40,578 nucleotides of DNA, from positions 1-40,578 of the forward strand of contig JAFXKY010000077.1 of the NCBI GenBank assembly GCA_017531485.1, given 5' to 3'. This document shows positions 14,023 through 24,464 of the stretch, in pieces. The translations under genes were made by a program, and so were the position numbers. Under the pieces are notes generated by a model. The model was not told where the DNA came from, searched no databases, and saw only the letters and a program-made list of their open reading frames with translations. How positions within the stretch are numbered: the first letter of the stretch is position 1; every line of letters starts with the position of its first letter. Source of the stretch: Eubacteriaceae bacterium (GTDB taxonomy: Bacteria > Bacillota > Clostridia > Eubacteriales > Anaerofustaceae).

Positions 14023-17000
14023 ATGAGAAAAGCCGGTTCAACGAAAAGACTCAGTGCAATGCTTCTGACGATGCTCTTCATACTTTCCGCAATACCGGGA
14101 AGCTTTATGGGAGTCATGGCGGCCGAGGTGCCGGGCGACGGAGACAAAAGCCCCGTCGGAATAACGGAAAAGGTATCGGATCCGGGCACTATGGATCAGT
14201 GGAAACTCTGGTTTGGAAAAGACGTGAAGCATACGGAATATGCAGGCGGCGTATGGACGGACAAGACGGTCCTTACGAACGCTGATGCACTTCAGAATGC
14301 GGTTACGGAAGGAGTAAGCCAGATTCAGGGAGAAAGCCTCTCAGGTCTTAAAGTGGGCCTTACGGACGAAGACAACTTCCTCGTCGTTCTCTCTGCTATC
14401 GCCAACAATAAACTTATTCACGGTTCGGCTCACGTTCCGACGGATACGATGCTTATCCTCGACGTTTCCAGCTCGATGAACAAACAGAACAACAATCAGG
14501 TCAGAAACCTCGTGAATGCGGCAAACTCCGCAATGAAGGCCCTTTTTGATGCGAACCCCAACAACCGTGTCGGCGTGGTGCTTTATTCAGGAAAATCAAC
14601 TCAGGGAAATTCACAGGAAAATACAGCAACACTTCTCTTCCCTCTCGGAAGATACACTCACAGCAACGACAGATTCATTGCTTACACTGATTATGACGGA
14701 GAATACGTATCAGTAAACAGCAACGTATATCAGGGTAACAACCGCGTTCCGACCACATCAAAACGTGTTGTCGGCGGTACATACATCCAGAACGGGATTT
14801 ATCAGGCGCTTAAAGAATTCCTCGCAGTTGAGGATACAACACTCGAGGACGGAACAACAAGAGTTCCGGTATTCGTACTCATGAGTGACGGTGCTCCGAC
14901 GGCGGGAACCACAAATTACAATGCTTCCGAAAACAATACGCTCGGAACGTCAAACGTAGGTGACGGTTCAGGCAGCGGCACAGCAGCACTCTCGTTCCTT
15001 ACTCAGCTCACAGCAGCATACGCCAAAGCGAAGGTGGATGAGCACTACGAAAAGACGACTCCGTTGTTCTATACAGCAGGTCTTGAAGTAGGAAGCAATA
15101 ACTATGCACTCGCAGTAATGAATGCGACGAAGGAAAACACAAACTTCCAGCGTCCGTGGAACGGTTCAGTATATGCAACACTCAACTCATGGTGGGAAGA
15201 CCTCATTGATGAGATCACACCGGACATTACCTATGACAATGAACGCATCAATATCGGTTCGAATAATTCCCCCCGTTATGTATATACAACACCGGATTAC
15301 ATAACGTCAACCAATCAGCGACTTTACGTTGATAAATATTTCCAGGCAAACGCTACAGGCGAAAACAGCCTTGAAAACGCATTCAATAACATCGTATCAG
15401 AAATTATTCTTCAGTCCGAATACCTCCCGACGGCGGTTCACGGACATGTAAACTATGACGGATACATCACATTCGTTGACGACATCGGCGAATATATGGA
15501 AGTCAAGGATGTAAAAGGCTTTATCATCGGCGACGTATTCTACAGCGGCGCAACATTCGCACAGAACTTCTCGCCGAACGTTTCAGGTCTCGGAAATCTC
15601 GGAACAGACGTAAACAACCTTACGGAACTCGGAGAAAAGTTCCTTGAAGCGATTCAGACAAGACTTAACATTGAAGATGCGGCGGAAGCCCGTGAACTCG
15701 CGCGTCTTGCAATCGAATACGGTCAGCTCTCATACACATCACCGACAGAATTCTCATCAGTGATCAAATGGTATGCTGACGATCAGGGGCACTTCCTCGG
15801 TTTCTATGATGAAGAGTATGCAGAAGCTTCTCATTATGAGAACGCAGCATTTGTAGTATCTTCATACGGTTATATGGATACAACAAAGATCTCTGATGAA
15901 GCAGGAAACCTCCTCTTCTGCTCAGTCAACGTAATGGAAAGTCTCCTTGTTGAAGGCGGAAAGACTGTATACGAAGGAACTGCACCTGTAAAAACAGGCG
16001 AACAGTCCGTAAGATGGATGATTCCGGCAAGTATGATCCCGCTTGTAACGAGAGAGTTCTCAATTACGGGAGATTCTGTTGATGATCCGGGCGAAGTTAC
16101 TATGGAAGGCGACAATGCGGATGAAGTGGACCCCATCCGTCTTGTATATGAAGTAGGACTTATTGATGGTATCTATCCGACAAACGTACATGACATCGTA
16201 GGAAAAGATTACAAGTACTACAACGAAAGCACAGGTACATATGCATTCTACACAAATCGGTGGAATGCAGATCAGGTTATCGGCGGAAATGCTGTTGCTC
16301 CGACTCTCGGCGTAAATACGGCGGCTGTCTTCGTTCCGAATACTGAAAACGAAAGATATTATTTCACGGAAAATACACCGATCTATACAAAAAACGGCAA
16401 TACATACACAAAATACACATCTCAGACGATTCCGACAAGCGGTGAGTACTATGTTAAGATTTCTGTATTTGACTGGTCAGGAGCTCAGGTTGTCGTAAGG
16501 GATGTATATGAACGTGTCGGCGCAAACACATTCGGTGAACTCCGGCTTATTGACGGCATTGTAATGATCCCGAAGGGAACAATGCGTTCAAGAGCAGCCT
16601 TTGCTGATGCGAAAGATCTTATCAACTACGCCGAAAAGACAGAAAACAAAACAGGTACACTGAAATATTCTTATTACCTTACGCAGGAAGACAGATATAA
16701 CAACCACTACGTGGACAGTGTTCTCGGCAACAACGGTAAGATCACATTCGCTCCGACGACAGCACTTTACATTGATAAGGTTCTCACTACTGTAAAACCG
16801 GGAGATTCTCCGACATTTACATTCAAAGTGACAAAACTTGATTCTTCAGGCAACGTGGATTCGTCATTTGACGGCGAATATATCGCAATTCATACTGATG
16901 CAAACGGTGTGCGCACTCCGCAGACTGTGACATTTGTCGATGGTGTGGTTCAGGTTTCCATTAAAGGCAATGAAAAGATACAGATCGCAGATCTTGAAGG

Positions 17001-20000
17001 CGGCTGGAAGTTTAAAGTAGAAGAAATTCTCGATGATGATGCGGAATATGAATTTACAGATGTTTCAGTAAGACCTTTGGCCCAGATCGTAGGCGAAACC
17101 ACAGATAAAGTTGCGACAGTAGAGTTAATTGAGCATGACACGGTTCATGTTTCATACACAAACGAGTGGGATACGGACGGTGAACTCATTATCCGTAAAC
17201 GTGTAACACACCCGTTTGGTTCGTCATACGTAATTCCTGCAACGATCACATTCGATTTCGTGGTTTACCTTGATGCGACTCATTATAATGACGGAGATAC
17301 GGTAAACGTAACAAAGGGAAGTGCGACGTCATCTTATACAGTGTCTGTTGACGATGCAGGCAGCCCGTATATTACAATTGCGGGCGTAAAACACAACGAA
17401 TCTGTCGCTGTAGACGAACTTAAAGGCGGCAGCACGGTTTCTGTTAAAGAAACTGATATCCCGTCAGGCTTCTCATCATATATTGATGGTGAAAAAGCAG
17501 AACTCAAAGAAGTTGAGATTCCTGTAGCGGGTTCTGTTGTAATGCAGTTTGAAAACGTATATGAACCGTCAAAGGCTGATCCGGTTAATGTATCACTTTC
17601 AGGTTCCAAGAACTTCACAGGCAGAAACTGGAAAGATACCGATGAATTTACCTTCCGTCTTGACTGGCACAGCGGCAAAGACGGCGCTGTCTGGGAACAG
17701 GTAGGCGAAATTCAGACTGTAAATGCTCAGAATAAGACATTTAACTTCTCTGACGCGCTTGAAAACTTCAATTTCAACGCGATAGGTACTTATGCGTTCA
17801 GAGTATCCGAAATCGAAGGAACGATTCCGGGTGTAACATACGATAAGATCATCGGTTACTTCAGCGTTGTGGTAACAGATGTTGATATGGACGGAAAGCT
17901 CGAAATTTCTGACGTTACAACGTACAACGAAGGCCGTGACGTTACTGTTGAAGAAAAAGCAGAAAACAACGGCACGCACTGGTATGTCAAAACAGACTTC
18001 TATAATACGTATGCACCGGAAGGCAATACGGCTGTTGACATCATTTTCCGCAAGGAACTCACAAATAAGGTAAATTCCAACCTTGTAAGCAAGGAAGGAT
18101 TCCGTTTTGAAATCTTTACAAAAGGTGAAAGCGGCGAAGAAGTGATCCGTACGTCAGGTCTGACGGGTGCTTCAGGCGAAACCAACATCAGACTTGTATT
18201 TGACGCGTCTTCATACGTTATGGATGCAACTTCTCCGGAATTTACATATTACGTAAGAGAAGTTATCCCTGCTGATGCGGATAAGATCCCGGGTATGGAA
18301 TATGACGAAAATGAATACCCGATTTATATCGATATCGTTGATGACACCAACGGTGGTATTTACGCTGTCATTACAACAGATGAAGGTTCAACTGGAGTTG
18401 ATATAGACAATAACAGAGCAAACGGCAACGTTCCGTCTGCAGAAGTTGAGTTTACAAACGTATATGAGCCTGAAAAAGTAACACTTACAGGTGAAACGGC
18501 AATTCAGGGAACAAAAGTTCTTGAAGGCAAGACACTCGAAAACGGTAAATTCACATTTAACCTTTATGAAACAGACGGCTCATTCATCCTTGAAGGCGAA
18601 ACGCCGATCGATACAAAGACAAATACGGACGGAAAATTCGTATTTAAGGATCTCACATTTGATACAGTCGGCACATATTACTATGTCGTAACAGAAGAGG
18701 TTCCCGCAACCAACCCGAAAGACGGTATTTTGTATGATACGACGGTATATTATGTGACTGTGGAAGTTGCCGACAGCGGAAAAGGCTATCTTAACGCTGA
18801 AACTATTATCAGAAACAACAAAGTAACGGACGATCTCGAAGCTATCGAATTCAAGAACACGTATTCTGTAACGGGATTCGTTGATGTTGAGATCGAAGGA
18901 ACGAAAGATGTCGTAATCACAGACGGAAATTACATCTTCGCAGCAAACCACTTCTTCTTTGACCTCATTGATGAAGACGGAAACATTGTTCAGACTGTAA
19001 ATAACTCTGCACCGACAAACAATTCCGCAACATTCAGATTCAGCGGAAAAGAGCTTACTTTCAACGAAATCGGCGAATATAAGTTCACGGTAAAAGAAAA
19101 TATATCTAAAGAAAACGTCATCGGCGGCTTTGATTATGATGAAACGGTTTATGACGTTGTTATCACTGTTTCAGACAACGGAACAGGCGGTCTCAAAGCC
19201 GAAACGGTAATTTCCGTAAATGGCGATGAAACCGATAGTATCGGATTCACGAATACATATGATCCTGCGGATACGTCACTTATCATCAGAGGTGACAAAG
19301 ATCTCGTCGGCAGACCGATGAATATCGGCGAATTTACATTCGAGCTTTACGAAACGGGCGATGATTTCGATATCACAGTTGATCAGAAACCGATTCAGAC
19401 TGTTACAAACACAGACAAGGACGGTACATACAGCTTTGCAGCTATTAAGTTCGACAAAACAGGCACATATTACTTCGTAGTCAAAGAAGATACGTCTGTT
19501 GAACATAAGGGTATTACTTATGACACGACGGAATATGCTGTGACAGTAGTTGTAACGGACAATGCCGGAACGCTTACAGCGACGGCAACTGTTGACGGAG
19601 AAGAACTCAGACCGCTTCTCTTCACAAATAACTATAAAGTAGCGCCGACTTCATGGCCTATTGACGGTGACAAGAACCTCGAAGGCAGACTTATCGGTGC
19701 AAACGACAACTTCACATTCATGCTTTACGAAACAGGCAACGATTTCGTGATCAACGAAGGTCAGACAGCCATCGATACGACAGTTGCGGATACTGACGGC
19801 AGATTCCGGTTCAAGGATGTTTTGTACGGACAGGACGTTCTCGGCGGTGAAGAATCTGTTTATAAGTACTACGTAGTAAAAGAAGACAGCTCAGCTGCCC
19901 TCGGCGGAGTTGAATATGACGACAGCGAATACCACATCACAGTCAAGGTCACAGATGTAAACGCTGAACTTAAAGCAGAAGTTGTTTCAGTAGCCAAGAA

Positions 20001-23000
20001 ATCATCAGAAGGCATGGAAAGTGCGGCTGAAGCAGTAGTATTTGAAAATAAATACACCACTGAGCCTACAGAAGTGATCCTGGGCGGCGATAAAGACCTT
20101 ACAGGTCCGAAGAATATCGCAAAAGGTGATTATTACTTCAATCTCTACGAAACAAACGAAGATTTCGAAGTTCTCAAGGATGCTGTTCCTGTTCAGACAA
20201 CACAGAATACGGATACGGAAGGCACATTTGCATTCGATAAGCTCGTATTTGACAAGGCCGGAACGTACTATTACGTGATCTCAGAAAACGCAACTACAGC
20301 ACCTGTCGCAGGAGTCAAGTATGACGAAAGCACATATGAAGTTACGATTGTCGTGACAGACAACGGCGAAGGTAACCTTGTAAACAGCGTTACGATCGAA
20401 AAAGACGGTGAAACAGCGGATATCGTTAAGTTCACGAACGTTTATACAACAAAACCGACATCAGTAGGACTCCATGGTGATAAAGATCTCGTTGGTAAGG
20501 TTCTTAATGCAGGCGAATTCACATTCCTCCGCTATGAAACAGAGGCTGACTTCGTGATCAAGGAAGGTCAGACCGCTCTTGATGATGTCACAAACATTGA
20601 TAGCGAAGGTTCATTCGTGTTCGATGCCGTGGAATATGACAAGACAGGCGAATATTACTACGTTATCGTGGAAGATTCTTCCGAAAATGAGCCGGGAATC
20701 ACATATGATGATACTCAGTATAACGTAACGGTGAAAGTGACGGATATCGGCGGAGAACTCAAAGCCGAAAGAACGATTACGAAGGATGGTACACCTGTAA
20801 CGGATATCGTATTCGAAAACTCATATAAGGTTGCTCCGACAGTATGGCCTATCAGTGGTGACAAAAATCTCTCAGGCAGAGATATGGGCGCAGAAGAATT
20901 CACATTCAACCTCTATGAAGCAGATGAAAACTTCGAAAACGAAAATCTCGTTGATACTGCGAAGAATATCGACAAAAACGGTTCATTTGCATTCAAAGAC
21001 CGTGATTTCGATAAAGCAGGTGAATATTTCTTCATCGTAAGAGAAGATACATCAGCTGCTCTTCCGGGAGTAACGTATGATACGGTTGAATATCATATCA
21101 CAGTAAGCGTTGAAGACGTTGCTGCACAGCTTGTTACGGTAACATCTGTAACGAAAGTCGTAAATGACAAGACTTCGGTTGCTGAAGGTATCGTATTCAA
21201 TAATAAATATGATGCGGAAGATACATCCGTAACACTCATTGCCGACAAGAATCTTACGGGCAGGGATATGGAAAACGGCGAATTCAGGTTCAATCTCTAT
21301 GAAACAGGTGCGAACTTCATCGTTTCAGATCTCCAGAAACCGTATCTCACGGCAGAAAACGAAGATGCTGACGGAAAAGCAGTATTTGAAACCATTAAAT
21401 ACACATCCACAGGTATCCACCACTATGTAATTCTCGAAGATTCTTCAGATCTCCTTCCGGGAGTTACTTATGACAACGCGAAATACGATGTGACTGTTGA
21501 AATTAAAGACGTTGATGCGAAACTCGTAGCGGAAGTAACTGTAACGAAGGACGGCAAGACAGTCGAAGACATCACTTTCAACAACACATATCAGCCGAAA
21601 CCGACAAATATCAGACTCTCAGGCGATAAAGACCTCGTCGGAAGACCGATGAATGCAGGAGAATTTACATTCAACCTCTATGAAACGAATTCTTCCTTCG
21701 CTGTATCTCCGTCTGCTAAGGCTGATGATACTGCAACTGTAGCGGATAAAGAAGGAAAGTTTATGTTCAACGCCCTTCACTACGAAGAAGCAGGCAAGTA
21801 TTACTATGTAATTGCTGAAGATACATCCGTAAAACACGCAGGTATCACATATGATGATACGAAGTATCATGTGACGGTCAAAGTAACTGATATCGGTGGA
21901 CAGCTTAAAGCCGAAGTGTCCATGACTGACGGCAATTCGGTTGTCGATGAAATCATTTTCACAAACTACTATAAAGCAGCTCCGACAGTATGGCCTATCG
22001 GCGGTGACAAGAACCTTACAGGCAGAGAAATGCACATCAGAGAGTTCTTATTCGAACTTTATCAGACTGATGAAACATTTACCGTAGCGAAGGATCAGAA
22101 ACCTATCGATGAAGCTAGAAATATTGATGCGGACGGTACGTTCAGATTTGCTGACAGAGATTTCGATGCAAAGGGAACATACTACTTTGTAGTTAAAGAA
22201 AATACTTCTGCAGCTTTAGTCGGAGTAACTTACGACAATGCAGAATACCACATCACTGTTGAAGTTGAGGAAGATGAAAATACGGCTACACTCGAAGCAA
22301 AAGCGGTTTCTGTAACCGATGCTGAGGGCAAATCTGTTGAAGCGGTAGTATTTAACAATAAATACGATGTTAAACCGACAACAGTAGTTCTTACAGGCGA
22401 CAAGAATCTCACCGGCAGAGAGATGAAAGACGGCGAATTCAAGTTTAACCTCTATGAAACACGTGAACACTTCATCGTAACAGATGATCAGGCACCTGTG
22501 ATTACGACCACAAATACTGATGAAAACGGTGCATTTACGTTCGGAGCGATCGGATATACGAGCGTCGGTAAACATTACTATGTAATTACCGAAGATGACG
22601 GCTCGAAACTTGGCGGAGTCATCTATGATAACTCAGTATATCACGTTCTTGTAGATGTAACAGATATCGGCGGACAGCTTAAAGCTGACGTTTCCATCGG
22701 AAAAGACGGTGCGAAAGTATCTTCAGTAGTATTTGAAAACGCATATGTTCCGACAGATGCTGAAGTAATCCTTGCAGGTACCAAGAAATATACCGGCGCA
22801 TCACTCGCCGACGGACAGTTTACGTTCAACGTATACGAAACAAATGATAAATTTGAAGTTGCTGACGATCAGAAACCGATCCGCACAGCTAAGAATGATG
22901 CTGAAGGCGCTATCAGCTTCGATAAGTTCACGTATACTGAAGAAGGAACGTATTATTACCTTGTAACCGAAGACCAGACCGATGCTCTTGACAGAGTAAC

Positions 23001-23640
23001 TTACGATGATGATGTATTCGAAGTTACTGTAACAGTCAAAGATGACGGCAAAGGCAGCCTTGTTGCCGAAACCGACATTGAGCTCAAGGGCAAGAATGCG
23101 GTAATTCTCTTCGAAAATGTGTATACACCGAAACCAACGGATATTAATGTTGACATTACTGCTGTGAAGACAGTAGAAAATGTAAAAGATGAAAAACTCT
23201 CTCCGGAAGGTTTCCGCTTCGAGCTCAAAGATTCTGCATCAGGCAAGACATACGGCGCAGTTTCCGACAAAGATGGTATTGCGAAGTTCAGCCTTACATA
23301 CACAGAATCCGACATCAACAAACTTTATGAATACACTCTTTATGAAATCAATGATGGCGTAGAAGGCGTTACATACAGTGAAGTTGTATATGAAATCGGA
23401 GTGAAAGTAATTCTTGGCGATGATAACGTACTTAAAGCAGAGCTTACTGTAAATGATGAAGACGTTGAAAATGTTCAGGCAGAGTTCGTAAATATCTATG
23501 AACCCATTGATCCGCCGGATGAACCGGATAACCCTGAAACAGGTGACGACAGCAGAGTCCTCCTCTACCTCGGACTGTTCATCATCTTTGCAGTAGCAAT
23601 CATCAGAATCCTGATGATCGCCAGGAAAAAAGCGAAGTAA
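14023..23640 (+). CDS. Giant cell-wall-anchored adhesin with VWA head and pilin-type isopeptide domains
   Basis: This 3205-residue surface protein starts with a signal peptide (1 to about 34, ending MAA). A von Willebrand A domain follows, with a MIDAS site: D147-x-S149-x-S151, T253, and D289 in MSDG. From about residue 910 on come about 15-17 domains of the Spy0128/FctA isopeptide type, each with a Lys near its start (GDKxLxG), a Glu in the YYVVxE strand and an Asn in a closing F-x-N-x-Y. Members form Lys-Asn bonds that stiffen pili. The end has the sorting signal NPETG (3170-3174), a membrane helix and ARKKAK. It probably acts as a long stalk with an adhesive tip, covalently linked to peptidoglycan. 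No sortase or other pilin gene is near. The ATG is preceded by GAGAGG. Confidence 0.9.
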   Translation: MRKAGSTKRLSAMLLTMLFILSAIPGSFMGVMAAEVPGDGDKSPVGITEKVSDPGTMDQWKLWFGKDVKHTEYAGGVWTDKTVLTNADALQNAVTEGVSQIQGESLSGLKVGLTDEDNFLVVLSAIANNKLIHGSAHVPTDTMLILDVSSSMNKQNNNQVRNLVNAANSAMKALFDANPNNRVGVVLYSGKSTQGNSQENTATLLFPLGRYTHSNDRFIAYTDYDGEYVSVNSNVYQGNNRVPTTSKRVVGGTYIQNGIYQALKEFLAVEDTTLEDGTTRVPVFVLMSDGAPTAGTTNYNASENNTLGTSNVGDGSGSGTAALSFLTQLTAAYAKAKVDEHYEKTTPLFYTAGLEVGSNNYALAVMNATKENTNFQRPWNGSVYATLNSWWEDLIDEITPDITYDNERINIGSNNSPRYVYTTPDYITSTNQRLYVDKYFQANATGENSLENAFNNIVSEIILQSEYLPTAVHGHVNYDGYITFVDDIGEYMEVKDVKGFIIGDVFYSGATFAQNFSPNVSGLGNLGTDVNNLTELGEKFLEAIQTRLNIEDAAEARELARLAIEYGQLSYTSPTEFSSVIKWYADDQGHFLGFYDEEYAEASHYENAAFVVSSYGYMDTTKISDEAGNLLFCSVNVMESLLVEGGKTVYEGTAPVKTGEQSVRWMIPASMIPLVTREFSITGDSVDDPGEVTMEGDNADEVDPIRLVYEVGLIDGIYPTNVHDIVGKDYKYYNESTGTYAFYTNRWNADQVIGGNAVAPTLGVNTAAVFVPNTENERYYFTENTPIYTKNGNTYTKYTSQTIPTSGEYYVKISVFDWSGAQVVVRDVYERVGANTFGELRLIDGIVMIPKGTMRSRAAFADAKDLINYAEKTENKTGTLKYSYYLTQEDRYNNHYVDSVLGNNGKITFAPTTALYIDKVLTTVKPGDSPTFTFKVTKLDSSGNVDSSFDGEYIAIHTDANGVRTPQTVTFVDGVVQVSIKGNEKIQIADLEGGWKFKVEEILDDDAEYEFTDVSVRPLAQIVGETTDKVATVELIEHDTVHVSYTNEWDTDGELIIRKRVTHPFGSSYVIPATITFDFVVYLDATHYNDGDTVNVTKGSATSSYTVSVDDAGSPYITIAGVKHNESVAVDELKGGSTVSVKETDIPSGFSSYIDGEKAELKEVEIPVAGSVVMQFENVYEPSKADPVNVSLSGSKNFTGRNWKDTDEFTFRLDWHSGKDGAVWEQVGEIQTVNAQNKTFNFSDALENFNFNAIGTYAFRVSEIEGTIPGVTYDKIIGYFSVVVTDVDMDGKLEISDVTTYNEGRDVTVEEKAENNGTHWYVKTDFYNTYAPEGNTAVDIIFRKELTNKVNSNLVSKEGFRFEIFTKGESGEEVIRTSGLTGASGETNIRLVFDASSYVMDATSPEFTYYVREVIPADADKIPGMEYDENEYPIYIDIVDDTNGGIYAVITTDEGSTGVDIDNNRANGNVPSAEVEFTNVYEPEKVTLTGETAIQGTKVLEGKTLENGKFTFNLYETDGSFILEGETPIDTKTNTDGKFVFKDLTFDTVGTYYYVVTEEVPATNPKDGILYDTTVYYVTVEVADSGKGYLNAETIIRNNKVTDDLEAIEFKNTYSVTGFVDVEIEGTKDVVITDGNYIFAANHFFFDLIDEDGNIVQTVNNSAPTNNSATFRFSGKELTFNEIGEYKFTVKENISKENVIGGFDYDETVYDVVITVSDNGTGGLKAETVISVNGDETDSIGFTNTYDPADTSLIIRGDKDLVGRPMNIGEFTFELYETGDDFDITVDQKPIQTVTNTDKDGTYSFAAIKFDKTGTYYFVVKEDTSVEHKGITYDTTEYAVTVVVTDNAGTLTATATVDGEELRPLLFTNNYKVAPTSWPIDGDKNLEGRLIGANDNFTFMLYETGNDFVINEGQTAIDTTVADTDGRFRFKDVLYGQDVLGGEESVYKYYVVKEDSSAALGGVEYDDSEYHITVKVTDVNAELKAEVVSVAKKSSEGMESAAEAVVFENKYTTEPTEVILGGDKDLTGPKNIAKGDYYFNLYETNEDFEVLKDAVPVQTTQNTDTEGTFAFDKLVFDKAGTYYYVISENATTAPVAGVKYDESTYEVTIVVTDNGEGNLVNSVTIEKDGETADIVKFTNVYTTKPTSVGLHGDKDLVGKVLNAGEFTFLRYETEADFVIKEGQTALDDVTNIDSEGSFVFDAVEYDKTGEYYYVIVEDSSENEPGITYDDTQYNVTVKVTDIGGELKAERTITKDGTPVTDIVFENSYKVAPTVWPISGDKNLSGRDMGAEEFTFNLYEADENFENENLVDTAKNIDKNGSFAFKDRDFDKAGEYFFIVREDTSAALPGVTYDTVEYHITVSVEDVAAQLVTVTSVTKVVNDKTSVAEGIVFNNKYDAEDTSVTLIADKNLTGRDMENGEFRFNLYETGANFIVSDLQKPYLTAENEDADGKAVFETIKYTSTGIHHYVILEDSSDLLPGVTYDNAKYDVTVEIKDVDAKLVAEVTVTKDGKTVEDITFNNTYQPKPTNIRLSGDKDLVGRPMNAGEFTFNLYETNSSFAVSPSAKADDTATVADKEGKFMFNALHYEEAGKYYYVIAEDTSVKHAGITYDDTKYHVTVKVTDIGGQLKAEVSMTDGNSVVDEIIFTNYYKAAPTVWPIGGDKNLTGREMHIREFLFELYQTDETFTVAKDQKPIDEARNIDADGTFRFADRDFDAKGTYYFVVKENTSAALVGVTYDNAEYHITVEVEEDENTATLEAKAVSVTDAEGKSVEAVVFNNKYDVKPTTVVLTGDKNLTGREMKDGEFKFNLYETREHFIVTDDQAPVITTTNTDENGAFTFGAIGYTSVGKHYYVITEDDGSKLGGVIYDNSVYHVLVDVTDIGGQLKADVSIGKDGAKVSSVVFENAYVPTDAEVILAGTKKYTGASLADGQFTFNVYETNDKFEVADDQKPIRTAKNDAEGAISFDKFTYTEEGTYYYLVTEDQTDALDRVTYDDDVFEVTVTVKDDGKGSLVAETDIELKGKNAVILFENVYTPKPTDINVDITAVKTVENVKDEKLSPEGFRFELKDSASGKTYGAVSDKDGIAKFSLTYTESDINKLYEYTLYEINDGVEGVTYSEVVYEIGVKVILGDDNVLKAELTVNDEDVENVQAEFVNIYEPIDPPDEPDNPETGDDSRVLLYLGLFIIFAVAIIRILMIARKKAK
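19270..20457 (+). repeat. Adhesin super-repeat unit 1 (three pilin-type domains A-B-C)
   Basis: Domain A (about 19270-19644) starts GDKDLVGRPMN, domain B (about 19645-20064) starts APTSWPIDGDKNL, and domain C (about 20065-20457) starts with GGDKDLTG. The same A-B-C order recurs in the next two units. Boundaries are approximate. Confidence 0.7.
20458..21600 (+). repeat. Adhesin super-repeat unit 2 (A-B-C)
   Basis: Domain A starts near 20458 (HGDKDLVGK), B near 20836 (APTVWPISGDKNL) and C near 21218 (ADKNLTGRDM). The period to unit 1 is about 1.19 kb. Domain C shares the YTS-x-G-x-HxYVI strand with unit 3. Confidence 0.7.
21601..22752 (+). repeat. Adhesin super-repeat unit 3 (A-B-C)
   Basis: Domain A starts near 21601 (SGDKDLVGRPMN, very close to unit 1), B near 21979 (APTVWPIGGDKNL) and C near 22372 (TGDKNLTGREM). 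The period is about 1.15 kb. A more divergent domain (AGTKKYTG) follows. Confidence 0.7.
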
Positions 23641-23784
23641 TTCGCTTGGTTAATTGATAAATAAGGCTAAATGCCGAGAATGGATAGACTGTGAGGTTCC
23701 CTTACGGTCTATTCGTGGTGTAAAAAATATTTTCCGCCTATTGTACCAAAAAAGGGGCATGGTAAATAGTGCAGTTTTGAATAT

Positions 23785-23818
23785 AAAAAGAGTGAATATG
23801 TGGGTATTCACTCTTTTT
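23785..23818. terminator. Bidirectional terminator between adhesin gene and thpR
   Basis: A perfect 14-bp stem (23785-23798 with 23805-23818, loop TGTGGG) starts with AAAAA and ends with TTTTT, so it works for both converging genes. A weaker imperfect hairpin lies at about 23680-23720. Confidence 0.9.
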
Positions 23819-23819
23819 G

Positions 23820-24344
23820 TTATATGGCTTTGAATGATGAGAGGATGGTATATACAGGACGCTTTCCTGAAAGATCAGAAGAGTAAAGATGAAATTCATT
23901 GACAGTCATTTTTATCTTTTCAGGTTTGATGCGATCAATATCCTCTTTGTCTGTTCCTGTAACGCGCCTTGCAAGTGTTATGTGGGGGAGAAATTTCTTA
24001 TTGTCGAAATTAATGCTTTCATTTTTCAGGGCGGAAGCTATTTTGTTTCTGAGTGAGCTGAGCTCTTTATTTTTTTCAAGTGCCGCATATACCAGCATCT
24101 CGCCTCGCCTGTCAAAATATCCGATGTGAGAAAGAGCTATATCAAACTCATTGAAAGATATATTCCCAAGGGCGGATATTACCTTCTTCGGATCATCATA
24201 TTCTCCGATAAATGCCATGGTCAGGTGCAGATTGTCTTCGTTTGTAAGGCTGCAACGGTCAGAATTTATCTTTATTTGTTTCGCAAGGTATATGAGTTCT
24301 TCTTTCATTGAAAAATTTAAGTCGATTGCGATAAATAATCTCAT
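23820..24344 (-). CDS. thpR: RNA 2',3'-cyclic phosphodiesterase (2H family, formerly 2'-5' RNA ligase)
   Basis: This 174-residue member of the 2H phosphoesterase family has both catalytic motifs, HLTM near residue 41 and HITL near residue 126, spaced as expected, and the normal N-terminus RLFIAID. It hydrolyses 2',3'-cyclic phosphate ends of RNA. GGAGG precedes the ATG. It is a single gene, divergent from htrA and converging on the adhesin gene. Confidence 0.94.
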   Translation of the reverse strand: MRLFIAIDLNFSMKEELIYLAKQIKINSDRCSLTNEDNLHLTMAFIGEYDDPKKVISALGNISFNEFDIALSHIGYFDRRGEMLVYAALEKNKELSSLRNKIASALKNESINFDNKKFLPHITLARRVTGTDKEDIDRIKPEKIKMTVNEFHLYSSDLSGKRPVYTILSSFKAI

Positions 24345-24436
24345 AATTTGCCTCCGGATGAGTTATAATAGGGTCAGTATATCACAAAATATATTTATTC
24401 TCATCATTTGTTCATAAATCTGTCACAAAAACAGGC

Positions 24437-24442
24437 TATAAT
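24437..24442 (+). promoter_or_regulatory. Probable -10 element of htrA
   Basis: A perfect TATAAT lies 22 nt before the ATG at 24465. No -35 with 16-18 nt spacing is convincing. Confidence 0.45.
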
Positions 24443-24464
24443 AACATCATCAGGAGGAGATATT

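Noticed and set aside
15870..23321. Many antisense and shifted frames within the adhesin gene
   Set aside because: All are shadows of the repetitive coding sequence, with period equal to the domain length.
14023..23640. CRISPR-like periodicity
   Set aside because: The repeats are in-frame protein domains of 115-140 residues that have diverged in sequence, not short identical repeats with spacers.
24408..24464. Longer N-terminus for HtrA from an upstream ATG
   Set aside because: It would put the proposed -10 inside the gene and lacks a ribosome site, while the ATG at 24465 follows AGGAGGAG.
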